Positions 1-5,694 of a stretch of 7,840 nucleotides of DNA are shown in pieces. This stretch comes from an uncultured Cellvibrio sp. Its GTDB lineage: Bacteria; Pseudomonadota; Gammaproteobacteria; Pseudomonadales; Cellvibrionaceae. The DNA is taken from NCBI GenBank assembly GCA_946482385.1, contig CAMLRI010000078.1:1-7840 (forward strand). Direction: 5' to 3'. The first letter of the stretch is position 1; each line of letters begins with the position of its first letter. The notes below the pieces were generated by a model that worked only from the letters and a program-made list of their open reading frames with translations, was not told where the DNA came from and made no database searches. The translations under genes were made by a program, and so were the position numbers.

Positions 1-373
1 CCAGGTGCAAATTAACTGGGAGCAGGTGGAGTTGCGCAGCTATCGCCAGCGCTGTTACGTGATGGTGCGCGGCGCCCAGTTGGCAGGCCTGCGCCTCTTG
101 CCTGCCAGTAGCGGCCAGGGGCGGCTGCGCGCCTATCTGCCGGATCTACATATCGCCCGGCGCCAGGGCGGCGAGCGCTGCAAGCCCGCTGGCCGCGCCC
201 ATTCGCAAACCCTGAAAAAGCTGTTGCAGGAAGCCGGCCTGGAACCCTGGCTGCGGGAGCAGTTACCCCTGGTGTTCAGCGGCGAGCAGTTGGTTGCGGT
301 GGCGGATTTATGGGTGTGCGATGGCTATGAGGCCAGCGAAGGTGAGGCTGGGTATTGCTTGCATTGGCGCTAG
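1..373 (+). CDS. tilS: tRNA(Ile)-lysidine synthase TilS, C-terminal part (5' end outside window)
   Basis: This is the 3' end of a gene that begins upstream of the window. The frame is open from base 2 (CAG then GTG at 5), so the GTG at 5 is an internal codon and not a start. TilS is a cytoplasmic ATP-dependent enzyme that attaches lysine to C34 of the CAU anticodon of a minor tRNA-Ile, changing both its codon reading and its charging. The visible 123 or so residues match the TilS C-terminal tRNA-binding domain. The run KPAGRAHSQTLKKLLQEAGL, followed by PWLREQLPLVF and then LVAVADLWV, corresponds to the family pattern RPxGR..S..LKKLFQE..VPPW.R...PL.Y.G..LVAV..LWV. The catalytic N-terminal PP-loop domain (SGGxDS) lies outside the window. 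The TAG stop at 371 is followed 22 bases later by a terminator. Identification is confident from the conserved C-terminal block. Confidence 0.88.
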   Translation, partial: QVQINWEQVELRSYRQRCYVMVRGAQLAGLRLLPASSGQGRLRAYLPDLHIARRQGGERCKPAGRAHSQTLKKLLQEAGLEPWLREQLPLVFSGEQLVAVADLWVCDGYEASEGEAGYCLHWR

Positions 374-395
374 GAAAGTGTGTGTTTCAACAATA

Positions 396-425
396 AAAAA
401 GGGGATGCATTCGCATCCCCTTTTT
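396..425. terminator. Intrinsic terminator, probably bidirectional
   Basis: An 8-bp perfect stem GGGGATGC (401-408) / GCATCCCC (413-420) closes a 4-base loop. It is flanked by A5 (396-400) and T5 (421-425), which also pair with each other. The T tract serves tilS on the plus strand, and the A tract gives a U tract for transcripts arriving from the convergent FG-GAP lipoprotein gene. This is the classic arrangement between convergent genes. Confidence 0.88.
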
Positions 426-441
426 GTTGTGTGCAGTGCTG

Positions 442-516
442 TGGATAAGCGGTACTCTGGATAAACAGTACTCTGGATAAACAGTACTCAGGCTAAGCAG
501 TACCGGCTAATCAGTA
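442..516. repeat. 16-bp tandem repeat array overlapping the stop of the FG-GAP gene
   Basis: Three head-to-tail copies of a TGGATAAACAGTACTC-type unit occur at 442-457, 458-473 and 474-489. The last two are identical and the first differs at two bases. A diverged copy, AGGCTAAGCAGTACCG, lies at 490-505. A partial copy at 506-516 (GCTAATCAGTA) includes the TGA stop (511-513) and the last Tyr codon of the minus-strand gene. Read on the minus strand, the array therefore grows outward from the 3' end of the gene, with copies most alike in the middle. This is typical of slippage or tandem duplication. The first copy overlaps a perfect 9-mer TTATCCACA (minus strand, 440-448). Confidence 0.85.
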
Positions 517-2781
517 GAGGTACACGGCGCCCGCTGCTTCTGCATCGTTATTGCTTTGGTCGCCATTCAGGCCTGTGGCATTGCTGGCCTCGCGGTGCGC
601 GCCGACAGCCATGGTAGAGCCATCGTTATTGAGGCTCACATCCACACCAAAGCGATCCAGCGCCTGGGTGTTGCTGGCTTTTACGTAATTGGTTTTGCTC
701 CAGCTGCTGCCATCGCGGCGGTAAATCAACACCGCACCTGCGTCATTGGCACTGGTATCGCCCTCGTCGCCATCCATGCCCACAGCGTGGCTGGATTCGC
801 GGAATAAGCCCACCGCCAACATGGCACCGTCGCCGCTCAGGCTCAGGGTTTCACCGAAGTAGAGGTCGGCGCTGTTGCGCTCGGGCTTGATATAAGCCTG
901 TTGCGCCCAGTTACTGCCATCGCGGGCGAAGATATAAGCCGCGCCGGCGTTGTAGTTGTTGTAGTCAACCGTTGCCGGGTTGGCGCCTACGCCTGTGCCG
1001 GTGCTGGTGTCGCCCACGGCGCCCACGGCCAGGGTATTGCCATCGCCAGAGATACTGACTTCAGCACCAAACTGGGTGCCTACCGCCACAGGTACAAAGC
1101 TGCTGGAAATCACAAAGAAACCGTAGCTGTGGGCAGGTTTCAGGTAGGCCTGCTGAGTCCAGGTGGCTTCGCTGCGCACAAACACATAGGCTGCACCGCT
1201 GTTCATGTACACGCGGTAGCCATTGACGCGCTCGTCGCACTCCGGGTCGACTTTGAAGTTGGTTTCTTCCGCGCTGTAGAACAGGCAGGCATCAATGGAC
1301 TGGTCGCCATTAACGCCAGTGGCGGAGCTGTCCTCAGTGGGGGCGCCCACCGCCAGGGTGTTGCCATCGGTCGACAGGGCTACGCTGGCACCAAAGCTGT
1401 CGTTGGGTTGGGCATTGGATGCCTTAACAATGGCCTCTTCTTCCCAGGTGTTTTCCCCTTCGACAAACAGATAAACCGCACCCGAGAAACTGCCGCCGGT
1501 ATAGGAGGAGCTGGAAGAGCTGCTGGATGAACTGGAAGAGCTGCTGGACGAGCTGGATGAACTGCTCGATGAGGATGATGAGGATGACGATGATGGGTAA
1601 AACTCCAGGCAGCCCAGGCTGGACGAGGAGGATGACGAGCTGTTAAGTGCGCGAACGCCGCTGTACACCATGCTGTCGCTGATGGTGCCTACTGCCAGGG
1701 TTTTGCCGTCACCCGATAGTGCCAGAGCTTCGCCGAAGCGCATGCCATCGCTCACGCTCAGATGGCTGGTGGAGTAGCGGGGTTTTACATAGGCATCCTG
1801 GTACCAACTGCCTTCTTCGCGTTTGAACACATAAACCGCGCCCACATCGTAGCTGCGCGCCGCAATATAGGTATAAGAAGGGTCGGAGGAGGTGCCGTAG
1901 GTGGTTACTTCAAAATTGCGCTGGTCGCAGTTGATGCCATAGGAGGGGCTGTCTTCCAGCAGGGCGGTTACCGCCAGGGTATTGCCGTCATCCGACAGGG
2001 CAACGCGGTAACCAAAGCGGTCGTTGGGCAGGAAGCGGGCTTCGTTGACATGGGGCTGTTCGGTGTTGGATGCCTTCAAATACGCCTGCTGTTCCCACAG
2101 GCCAGCCTCATTTTTGATAAACACATAAACGGCACCGGAGTTGGTGCTGTTGTTATCGGCCTGGTCGCCATTAACACCTACGGCGGTGGAATCCTCGGCG
2201 GGGGCGCCTACGGCCAGGGTCTGGCCATCGCCCGAAAGCGCCACACTCCAACCAAAAAAGTCACCGCTATCGGTATTGGAGGCCTTGGCGTAACCAATCG
2301 CTTTCACCATTTCGGTGGCGGTGTAGGTCATGTTGGATTGGCCCAGGCTGCAGCCATTGCTATCGCAGGCATCCACGCGGTAGCGGGTATTGATCCAATC
2401 GTGCACATGGGCGCTGATGGTGTCGGTAGCGCTGGTGCCGGTAATGTTTTCACCTACCTGAACAAAGCCGCCGGTGCCGCTCTGCTGCTTCAGCAGCTGG
2501 TAATGGGTGGCACCTTCCACCGCTGTCCATTCAAAGGTCAGGGTTTTGGTTTGGGTGGCGGTGGCCTTAACACTGGGCCAGGTGCCAGTGCCGTTAGCGG
2601 GTATAGCAGGGGCTGAATAGCTGCTGGAGGATGAAGATAAAGAGCTACTGGAGCTGCTGGACGAAGCCTTGCTGCCGCCACTGCTACCGCCGCCACAGGC
2701 GCTGAGCAACAGGGTGCCTGCCATAACGGCTAACAGCAGGCGGAAGTTGCGCCCAACGGGCACAAAACGATCAATATTCAT
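511..2781 (-). CDS. Surface lipoprotein: serine linker, FnIII-like domain and seven FG-GAP (beta-propeller) repeats
   Basis: Start chosen at the ATG at 2781 (protein MNIDRF..., 756 aa). It has an AGGA nine bases upstream and places a lipoprotein signal peptide at the N terminus, with hydrophobic LLLAVMAGTLLL and lipobox LSAC at Cys29. A longer frame from 2844 would bury this signal. Gly at +2 suggests outer-membrane targeting. After Cys29 come a Gly/Ser stretch, poly-Ser (40-47 and 49-54) and an FnIII-like domain (about 66-160). Seven FG-GAP-type units begin near residues 161, 231, 329, 449, 543, 627 and 696. Each has the form (Q)AYxKASN...FGxxVALSxDGNTLAVGAxxEDS...GAVYVF, and several carry a GVNGDQ loop. 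Seven units suit one closed integrin-alpha-like propeller. Unit 3 is interrupted at about 376-430 by Ser8-LGCLEFYP-Ser30. The binding partner is unknown; adhesion or polysaccharide contact is inference. The gene is monocistronic, and its 3' end lies in the 16-bp array. Confidence 0.87.
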   Translation of the reverse strand: MNIDRFVPVGRNFRLLLAVMAGTLLLSACGGGSSGGSKASSSSSSSSLSSSSSSYSAPAIPANGTGTWPSVKATATQTKTLTFEWTAVEGATHYQLLKQQSGTGGFVQVGENITGTSATDTISAHVHDWINTRYRVDACDSNGCSLGQSNMTYTATEMVKAIGYAKASNTDSGDFFGWSVALSGDGQTLAVGAPAEDSTAVGVNGDQADNNSTNSGAVYVFIKNEAGLWEQQAYLKASNTEQPHVNEARFLPNDRFGYRVALSDDGNTLAVTALLEDSPSYGINCDQRNFEVTTYGTSSDPSYTYIAARSYDVGAVYVFKREEGSWYQDAYVKPRYSTSHLSVSDGMRFGEALALSGDGKTLAVGTISDSMVYSGVRALNSSSSSSSSLGCLEFYPSSSSSSSSSSSSSSSSSSSSSSSSSSSSSSYTGGSFSGAVYLFVEGENTWEEEAIVKASNAQPNDSFGASVALSTDGNTLAVGAPTEDSSATGVNGDQSIDACLFYSAEETNFKVDPECDERVNGYRVYMNSGAAYVFVRSEATWTQQAYLKPAHSYGFFVISSSFVPVAVGTQFGAEVSISGDGNTLAVGAVGDTSTGTGVGANPATVDYNNYNAGAAYIFARDGSNWAQQAYIKPERNSADLYFGETLSLSGDGAMLAVGLFRESSHAVGMDGDEGDTSANDAGAVLIYRRDGSSWSKTNYVKASNTQALDRFGVDVSLNNDGSTMAVGAHREASNATGLNGDQSNNDAEAAGAVYLY
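1504..1641 (-). repeat. Poly-serine-coding low-complexity tract with a 21-bp period, inside FG-GAP unit 3
   Basis: Thirty consecutive Ser codons (1504-1593) and eight more (1618-1641) flank a codon block for LGCLEFYP. All six serine codons are used, so this is not a single-codon slippage tract. Within it, three successive 21-bp blocks (1519-1539, 1540-1560, 1561-1581) resemble each other, the first two at 18 of 21 bases. This suggests growth by duplication of a seven-codon unit followed by drift. On the plus strand the tract appears as GAGCTGCTGGA-type repeats passing into GATGAGGATGATGAGG. Confidence 0.85.
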
Positions 2782-2992
2782 GCAGTCTATTCCTGGGGTT
2801 TCAAACTGGTCGGTGATTCTGTGTGCCGCGCCTGTTGGTGTCAATCAAATAAGCCAATTCGCGCTCAGGCTAGGCCCGGCCTACAGACAGCGCCGCCGGT
2901 TAAATGGTTCAGTTGGATCGGCCCCCACTATTTTACCCGCGCGCCATTTCGCCGGTTGTGAACAAATGTGAATTCGCCTGCTTTGCTGTCTG

Positions 2993-3014
2993 CGGCAGCC
3001 TGCCGGTTTTTTTT
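2993..3014 (+). terminator. Terminator-like short hairpin with T8, no upstream gene
   Basis: The stem CGGCA (2993-2997) / TGCCG (3001-3005) closes a 3-base loop and is followed by G and then eight T (3007-3014). The stem is only 5 bp but GC-rich, and the T tract is long. It is oriented to end a plus-strand transcript, yet the nearest upstream gene lies on the other strand. It could end an unannotated short RNA, or be chance. Confidence 0.25.
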
Positions 3015-3255
3015 CGCGGTGGTTTCCGCTGGTGAATCCCTGTTGCGGCCAAGGTTGCAAATTTTGTAATGCCAGAAGGGAACTGGCTGGGTGAATTTTG
3101 ATCAGAGCAGTACTGCACTTGGATTTTTTCCGGTTGCGCGACCTTCGCTTTGGTTGGAAATGTTACCGCCCATGTGCAATTAGGTGTTTAGGTAACAGGT
3201 ATAAGTGTCTGTGTGTATTGAACTGTGTACTGGTACGGGATTTGCCGTTGAGAAA

Positions 3256-3276
3256 GACACTTTTGCTTGAAGTGTC
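3256..3276. promoter_or_regulatory. Perfect 7-bp inverted repeat, candidate operator
   Basis: GACACTT (3256-3262) and AAGTGTC (3270-3276) form a perfect dyad separated by 7 bases. It overlaps the proposed -35 box of the following plus-strand promoter. The geometry (7-7-7, about two helical turns overall) would suit a dimeric regulator. No specific regulator is recognised. Confidence 0.35.
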
Positions 3277-3294
3277 ACAATTTGTGCGTAGACT
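3267..3294 (+). promoter_or_regulatory. Possible sigma70 promoter of the 124-aa gene
   Basis: TTGAAG (3267-3272), a 16-base spacer and TAGACT (3289-3294) give four of six matches at each box. Transcription from here would make a leader of about 115 bases containing the 3349-3383 hairpin. Support is by eye only. Confidence 0.3.
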
Positions 3295-3348
3295 GCCGCC
3301 CGGTCGCTTGTTGAGCCAATCAGGGCGGATTAATTCGTTAGTTGGTGT

Positions 3349-3383
3349 GCCTCTTTATATTTATAGAAAGAACATAAAGAGGC
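3349..3383. promoter_or_regulatory. 10-bp perfect inverted repeat in the leader of the 124-aa gene
   Basis: GCCTCTTTAT (3349-3358) and ATAAAGAGGC (3374-3383) are perfect inverted copies around a 15-base AT-rich spacer, ending 33 bases before the ATG at 3417. No T tract follows on either strand, so it does not look like a terminator. It may be an RNA leader hairpin or a protein-binding site. Confidence 0.5.
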
Positions 3384-3416
3384 GCGCTGGCTAAAAAGCA
3401 GCACACAGGAAATTCA

Positions 3417-3791
3417 ATGTCGATTCATCCTTTATTTACCGAGCTCAGTTTGAGCAACCGTTTGGGCCAGCAAGTGCGGGTTCAGGCTTGCCGCATCACC
3501 CACCAGGGGCGCGATTTTGTGATTCTGGCCGCTCCTGGCCAAGCCGCTACCTTTATTGGCAAAAATGCCGAAACCTTCGCCTTCCAATTGCGTGAGTATT
3601 GGAATTTGGATGCGCGCCGTTTTGATATCTTGGAGTGGCGCATCAGCGATACCGAGGATCAATGGTTGCGCTGGCGCTTTGAGTGGGTGGGGCATTCACC
3701 CCTGGTGATTGGTGCCGAACCGCTCAGCCAGGCGCAGCGCAGCCTGTTGTTGAATTTGTTAAACCCGGTGGCGGTTGCTGCCGGTGCCTGA
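3417..3791 (+). CDS. Conserved-looking hypothetical protein, 124 aa
   Basis: I do not recognise this protein. The ATG at 3417 has a good ribosome site (AGGA at 3407-3410, 6 bases away), and codon use resembles the neighbouring genes, so I consider it real. The product is small, soluble and without signal peptide or membrane segment. It has an N-terminal part with beta-strand character (LGQQVRVQACRITHQGRDFVIL), then a Trp- and Arg-rich centre (EYWNLDARRFDILEWRI, WLRWRFEWVGH) and a C-terminal helix (AQRSLLLNLLNPVAV). There is no Cys pair or obvious catalytic motif beyond a single Cys near residue 25. It is transcribed alone after a long leader with two inverted repeats and is convergent with the next minus-strand gene 52 bases away. 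Function unknown. Confidence 0.72.
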   Translation: MSIHPLFTELSLSNRLGQQVRVQACRITHQGRDFVILAAPGQAATFIGKNAETFAFQLREYWNLDARRFDILEWRISDTEDQWLRWRFEWVGHSPLVIGAEPLSQAQRSLLLNLLNPVAVAAGA

Positions 3792-3797
3792 GTGCAG

Positions 3798-3820
3798 CAG
3801 CAGGGCTTGTTGCCCTGTTG
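3798..3820. terminator. Hairpin between convergent genes, weak terminator candidate
   Basis: CAGCAGGGC (3798-3806) pairs with GCCCTGTTG (3812-3820) across loop TTGTT, giving nine pairs with one G-T wobble. It sits seven bases after the TGA of the 124-aa gene, in the 52-base gap to the convergent gene. No clear T tract follows on either strand, so intrinsic termination is uncertain. Confidence 0.4.
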
Positions 3821-3843
3821 TGTCGCTAAATCCTCTCGCCTGA

Positions 3844-4242
3844 TTACTCCCCACCCAAACCCACTTCCTGATTATCGGCCCTTTGCCAAAACCAGCGTTT
3901 GGGCGGGTGGATGAGCTTATCCAGTTGTTGCTGTTTGTGCTCCAGGTCGGTAAACCAATAATAATCATTGCTGATTTTGGGTTTGCGCCAGCGGCTGAGC
4001 TGCGCAATGTGCTCCACATGCAATTGCGGCATACCCAATTTGCGGTCGGCATTAAAGCTGTGGTTCCAATGCACCAGCAAATCGCGCTTGGCAATGGCAA
4101 TTGCCAAATCTTCGCTGGCCGCTTGAATCAAGCGACAGCTGATAAAGCCAATAATCGCCTGCGGGTCGGCAGGGTCTTGGGCTGTGTTGGCATTTTCAAA
4201 ATAAATATGGTCGCCCGAGAGTACAACTTGGTAATACATCAT
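3844..4242 (-). CDS. Hypothetical protein, 132 aa, downstream partner of the QEGLA-motif gene
   Basis: I cannot name this protein. The start is one of two adjacent ATG codons (4242 or 4239), 15 bases after the TGA of the upstream QEGLA gene. Only a weak AAG-type ribosome site is seen, so translation may be coupled to the upstream gene. The N-terminal half (MMYYQVVLSGDHIYF, then IIGFISCRLIQAASEDLAIA) has the layout of small uncharacterised proteobacterial proteins: a strand, a G-(D/E)-N-like turn, a GF.S.R.(I/V).A.S.E.A strand-helix unit, and a further strand with P.L.VE.I. That resemblance comes from memory of the pattern and is not a database match. The C-terminal half is rich in Trp, Tyr, Lys and Gln (NDYYWFTDLEHKQQQLDK, KRWFWQ). 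No signal peptide, membrane segment or catalytic motif is visible. It probably forms an operon with 4258-5637. Confidence 0.7.
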   Translation of the reverse strand: MMYYQVVLSGDHIYFENANTAQDPADPQAIIGFISCRLIQAASEDLAIAIAKRDLLVHWNHSFNADRKLGMPQLHVEHIAQLSRWRKPKISNDYYWFTDLEHKQQQLDKLIHPPKRWFWQRADNQEVGLGGE

Positions 4243-4257
4243 GATCTTGCAGGTTAC

Positions 4258-5637
4258 TCAATCCAGTTCTGTATCAGCGATATCGCTGATCTGTGGGGAA
4301 ACTTGCGTTTGTGGCAATTGGCAAAAACGCTTGCTGAAATGCTGTTGCACCCGCGCCAAATCCAACAGCGATAAGCTGCTCGAAAAACCAAACCACACAT
4401 ACAAGCCGTTTAAATTTTTAAACATCGGCGGCAGGTGTTTGGGCGCGGCAATTACGCCGTCCAGATAGCGCTCGTACAGCAGGGGAATATCGTCCAGGGT
4501 TACCTTGCCGACAAACAGCATGGGGATAATTTCCGGCACGCCGGTGTGAATGGCTGCGCGCAAAAAATTCACGTTTTCAACGAAGCCTTTCACATAGGAA
4601 ATATCCTTGGTAAATACCGAGCCGCCAGTGAGGGTGCCGCCGCGAAATACCCGCTGGGTCACCCGATAGCTGTCGTGCTCGCTAATGCCGCGCTGTAAAA
4701 AATAGCGGTACACCTCGCAAAAATCGGCGCCCTGTTCCGCCAGATCCACCGCCACCACCCGGTCGCTGATGCGCCGCGCGCGCTGCGGAAAAGAACTGAA
4801 GGTGAGGGTTTCCATCAATACCGCCATGCCCTCCTGGATGGCGGTAATGCGCGGTGAGCCAACACTCAGCCAGGTGGCCCAGGGCTGGGCGCGGCCATTG
4901 AGGGTGGTGCCTATGTGCACCCAGCCCTCGTGGACTTCCAGAACTTGCAAGTCCAATTCGGAAAACTGCGCGCGGCGATTGATCTTGATGCAGTCGCCAC
5001 CGGCGGAGGCATCGGAGACTATGTCGTCGCTGATCTGCACCCGCACTTCACCCTCGCCAAAATATTCCTGCATGCGCTGGTGCAGCACCTGTACCGCCGA
5101 CTCGGCGGAAATATGGCTGGCATAGGGGCGATTGAGGTGCTCCACCGCCGGCAGCGAAAAAATATGGCACAGGCGCTCGCCCAGTTGGCGCAGGGTTTTG
5201 CGGTCGCCGCGCAGGTTGTCGCTGGCGGAGCCGTAGAGCTCGCGGCTAAAGCGGCCAAACTTGGGGCTGCCCCGGTGTTTGAGCAGCTCAATCACCAGTT
5301 GGTATTGGTCGATAGTGGCTTGCAGAATGCGCCCCAGGGCATCGCCGCGCCCCAGCTGGCGCCGCACGTCCTGTTTTAATGCTTGCAATTGCCCTTGCAT
5401 CGCCGCCGGGTCAAAAGCCAGTGGCTGGCGTTGATAAAAGTCGGCGCCCAGTGCCGGCAGTTCGCGGCCGCCAGCGGCGCGAAAGCGGGCTTCAATATCG
5501 GCGGGCCATTTAATGGCATCGAGAATGCGGATAGGTTTTTGCAGTGCCACCAGCTGGCTGGAGAGGTTTTTCAAACGCTCTAGATAAACTTGTTGAACCA
5601 TGGCGGAATGCAGGCACTGGGCTGGAAGGGCGGCCAT
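4258..5637 (-). CDS. QEGLA-motif protein (DUF1704 / MATCAP-type zincin family)
   Basis: This 459-aa protein belongs to the family annotated as flavohemoglobin expression-modulating QEGLA motif protein, Pfam PF08014. The N terminus has the family run KPIRILDAIKWP (34-45). The core has HEGWVH (236-241), an HExxxH zinc-binding pattern, then TTLNGRAQPW and QEGMA (268-272), whose Glu269 is the expected third metal ligand. Downstream come RGG...GG.VFTKD..YVKG (332-351). Human MATCAP, a tubulin tyrosine carboxypeptidase, is in this family and uses an HExxxH site; the bacterial substrate is unknown. The flavohemoglobin link is historical and not supported here. Start: ATG at 5637 is taken because it gives the longest frame, but ATG at 5601 (447 aa) is also possible and neither has a clear ribosome site. 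It probably leads a two-gene operon with 3844-4242. There is no signal peptide, so it is likely cytoplasmic. Confidence 0.88.
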   Translation of the reverse strand: MAALPAQCLHSAMVQQVYLERLKNLSSQLVALQKPIRILDAIKWPADIEARFRAAGGRELPALGADFYQRQPLAFDPAAMQGQLQALKQDVRRQLGRGDALGRILQATIDQYQLVIELLKHRGSPKFGRFSRELYGSASDNLRGDRKTLRQLGERLCHIFSLPAVEHLNRPYASHISAESAVQVLHQRMQEYFGEGEVRVQISDDIVSDASAGGDCIKINRRAQFSELDLQVLEVHEGWVHIGTTLNGRAQPWATWLSVGSPRITAIQEGMAVLMETLTFSSFPQRARRISDRVVAVDLAEQGADFCEVYRYFLQRGISEHDSYRVTQRVFRGGTLTGGSVFTKDISYVKGFVENVNFLRAAIHTGVPEIIPMLFVGKVTLDDIPLLYERYLDGVIAAPKHLPPMFKNLNGLYVWFGFSSSLSLLDLARVQQHFSKRFCQLPQTQVSPQISDIADTELD

Positions 5638-5694
5638 TTTAGCGGGTTTGGGCGACCCATGGCGCTGGCCGCCAGAGATTTTTTTTGCCCCCGG

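Larger units (their letters stand above)
2782..3416. other. 635-bp divergent intergenic region without a convincing gene
   Basis: This region lies between the start of the lipoprotein gene (minus) and the 124-aa gene (plus), so it should carry both promoters and leaders. Visible structure: a short GC stem with T8 (2993-3014), a hairpin GCCAG/CTGGC with AAGGGAA in the loop (3071-3087), a 10-bp palindrome GCAGTACTGC (3107-3116), an inverted repeat overlapping a possible -35 (3256-3276) and a 10-bp inverted repeat shortly before the next start (3349-3383). The open frames here (2933-3118 minus, 3098-3394 plus from TTG) have biased composition and no clear ribosome site or family resemblance. I see no tRNA or recognisable riboswitch. 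Confidence 0.6.

Noticed and set aside
442..505. Short regular repeats considered as a CRISPR array
   Set aside because: The 16-bp units are directly adjacent with no spacers, and no cas genes are present.
901..1530. Long plus-strand open frames (901-1530 and 1762-2616) opposite the lipoprotein gene
   Set aside because: They are antisense shadows of repeated FG-GAP coding DNA. The translations are Gly/Ala/Val-rich and repetitive without family features, and the minus-strand reading has a lipobox and seven clear repeats.
2782..2844. 21-residue N-terminal extension of the lipoprotein from 2844
   Set aside because: It would push the signal peptide inward and prevent normal lipoprotein export; the ATG at 2781 has an AGGA ribosome site and places the lipobox correctly.
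2957..2971. Two TGTGA half-sites 10 bp apart, considered as a CRP site
   Set aside because: They are direct, not inverted, repeats and lack the TCACA partner arm at the right distance on this strand.
2933..3118. 61-codon minus-strand frame upstream of the lipoprotein gene
   Set aside because: No ribosome site, Lys/Gln/Pro-rich random-looking translation and no resemblance to a known family.
3098..3394. 98-codon plus-strand frame starting with TTG in the divergent region
   Set aside because: The start is weak, the Arg/Leu/Cys-rich composition looks non-coding, and it runs through the proposed promoter and leader hairpin of the next gene.
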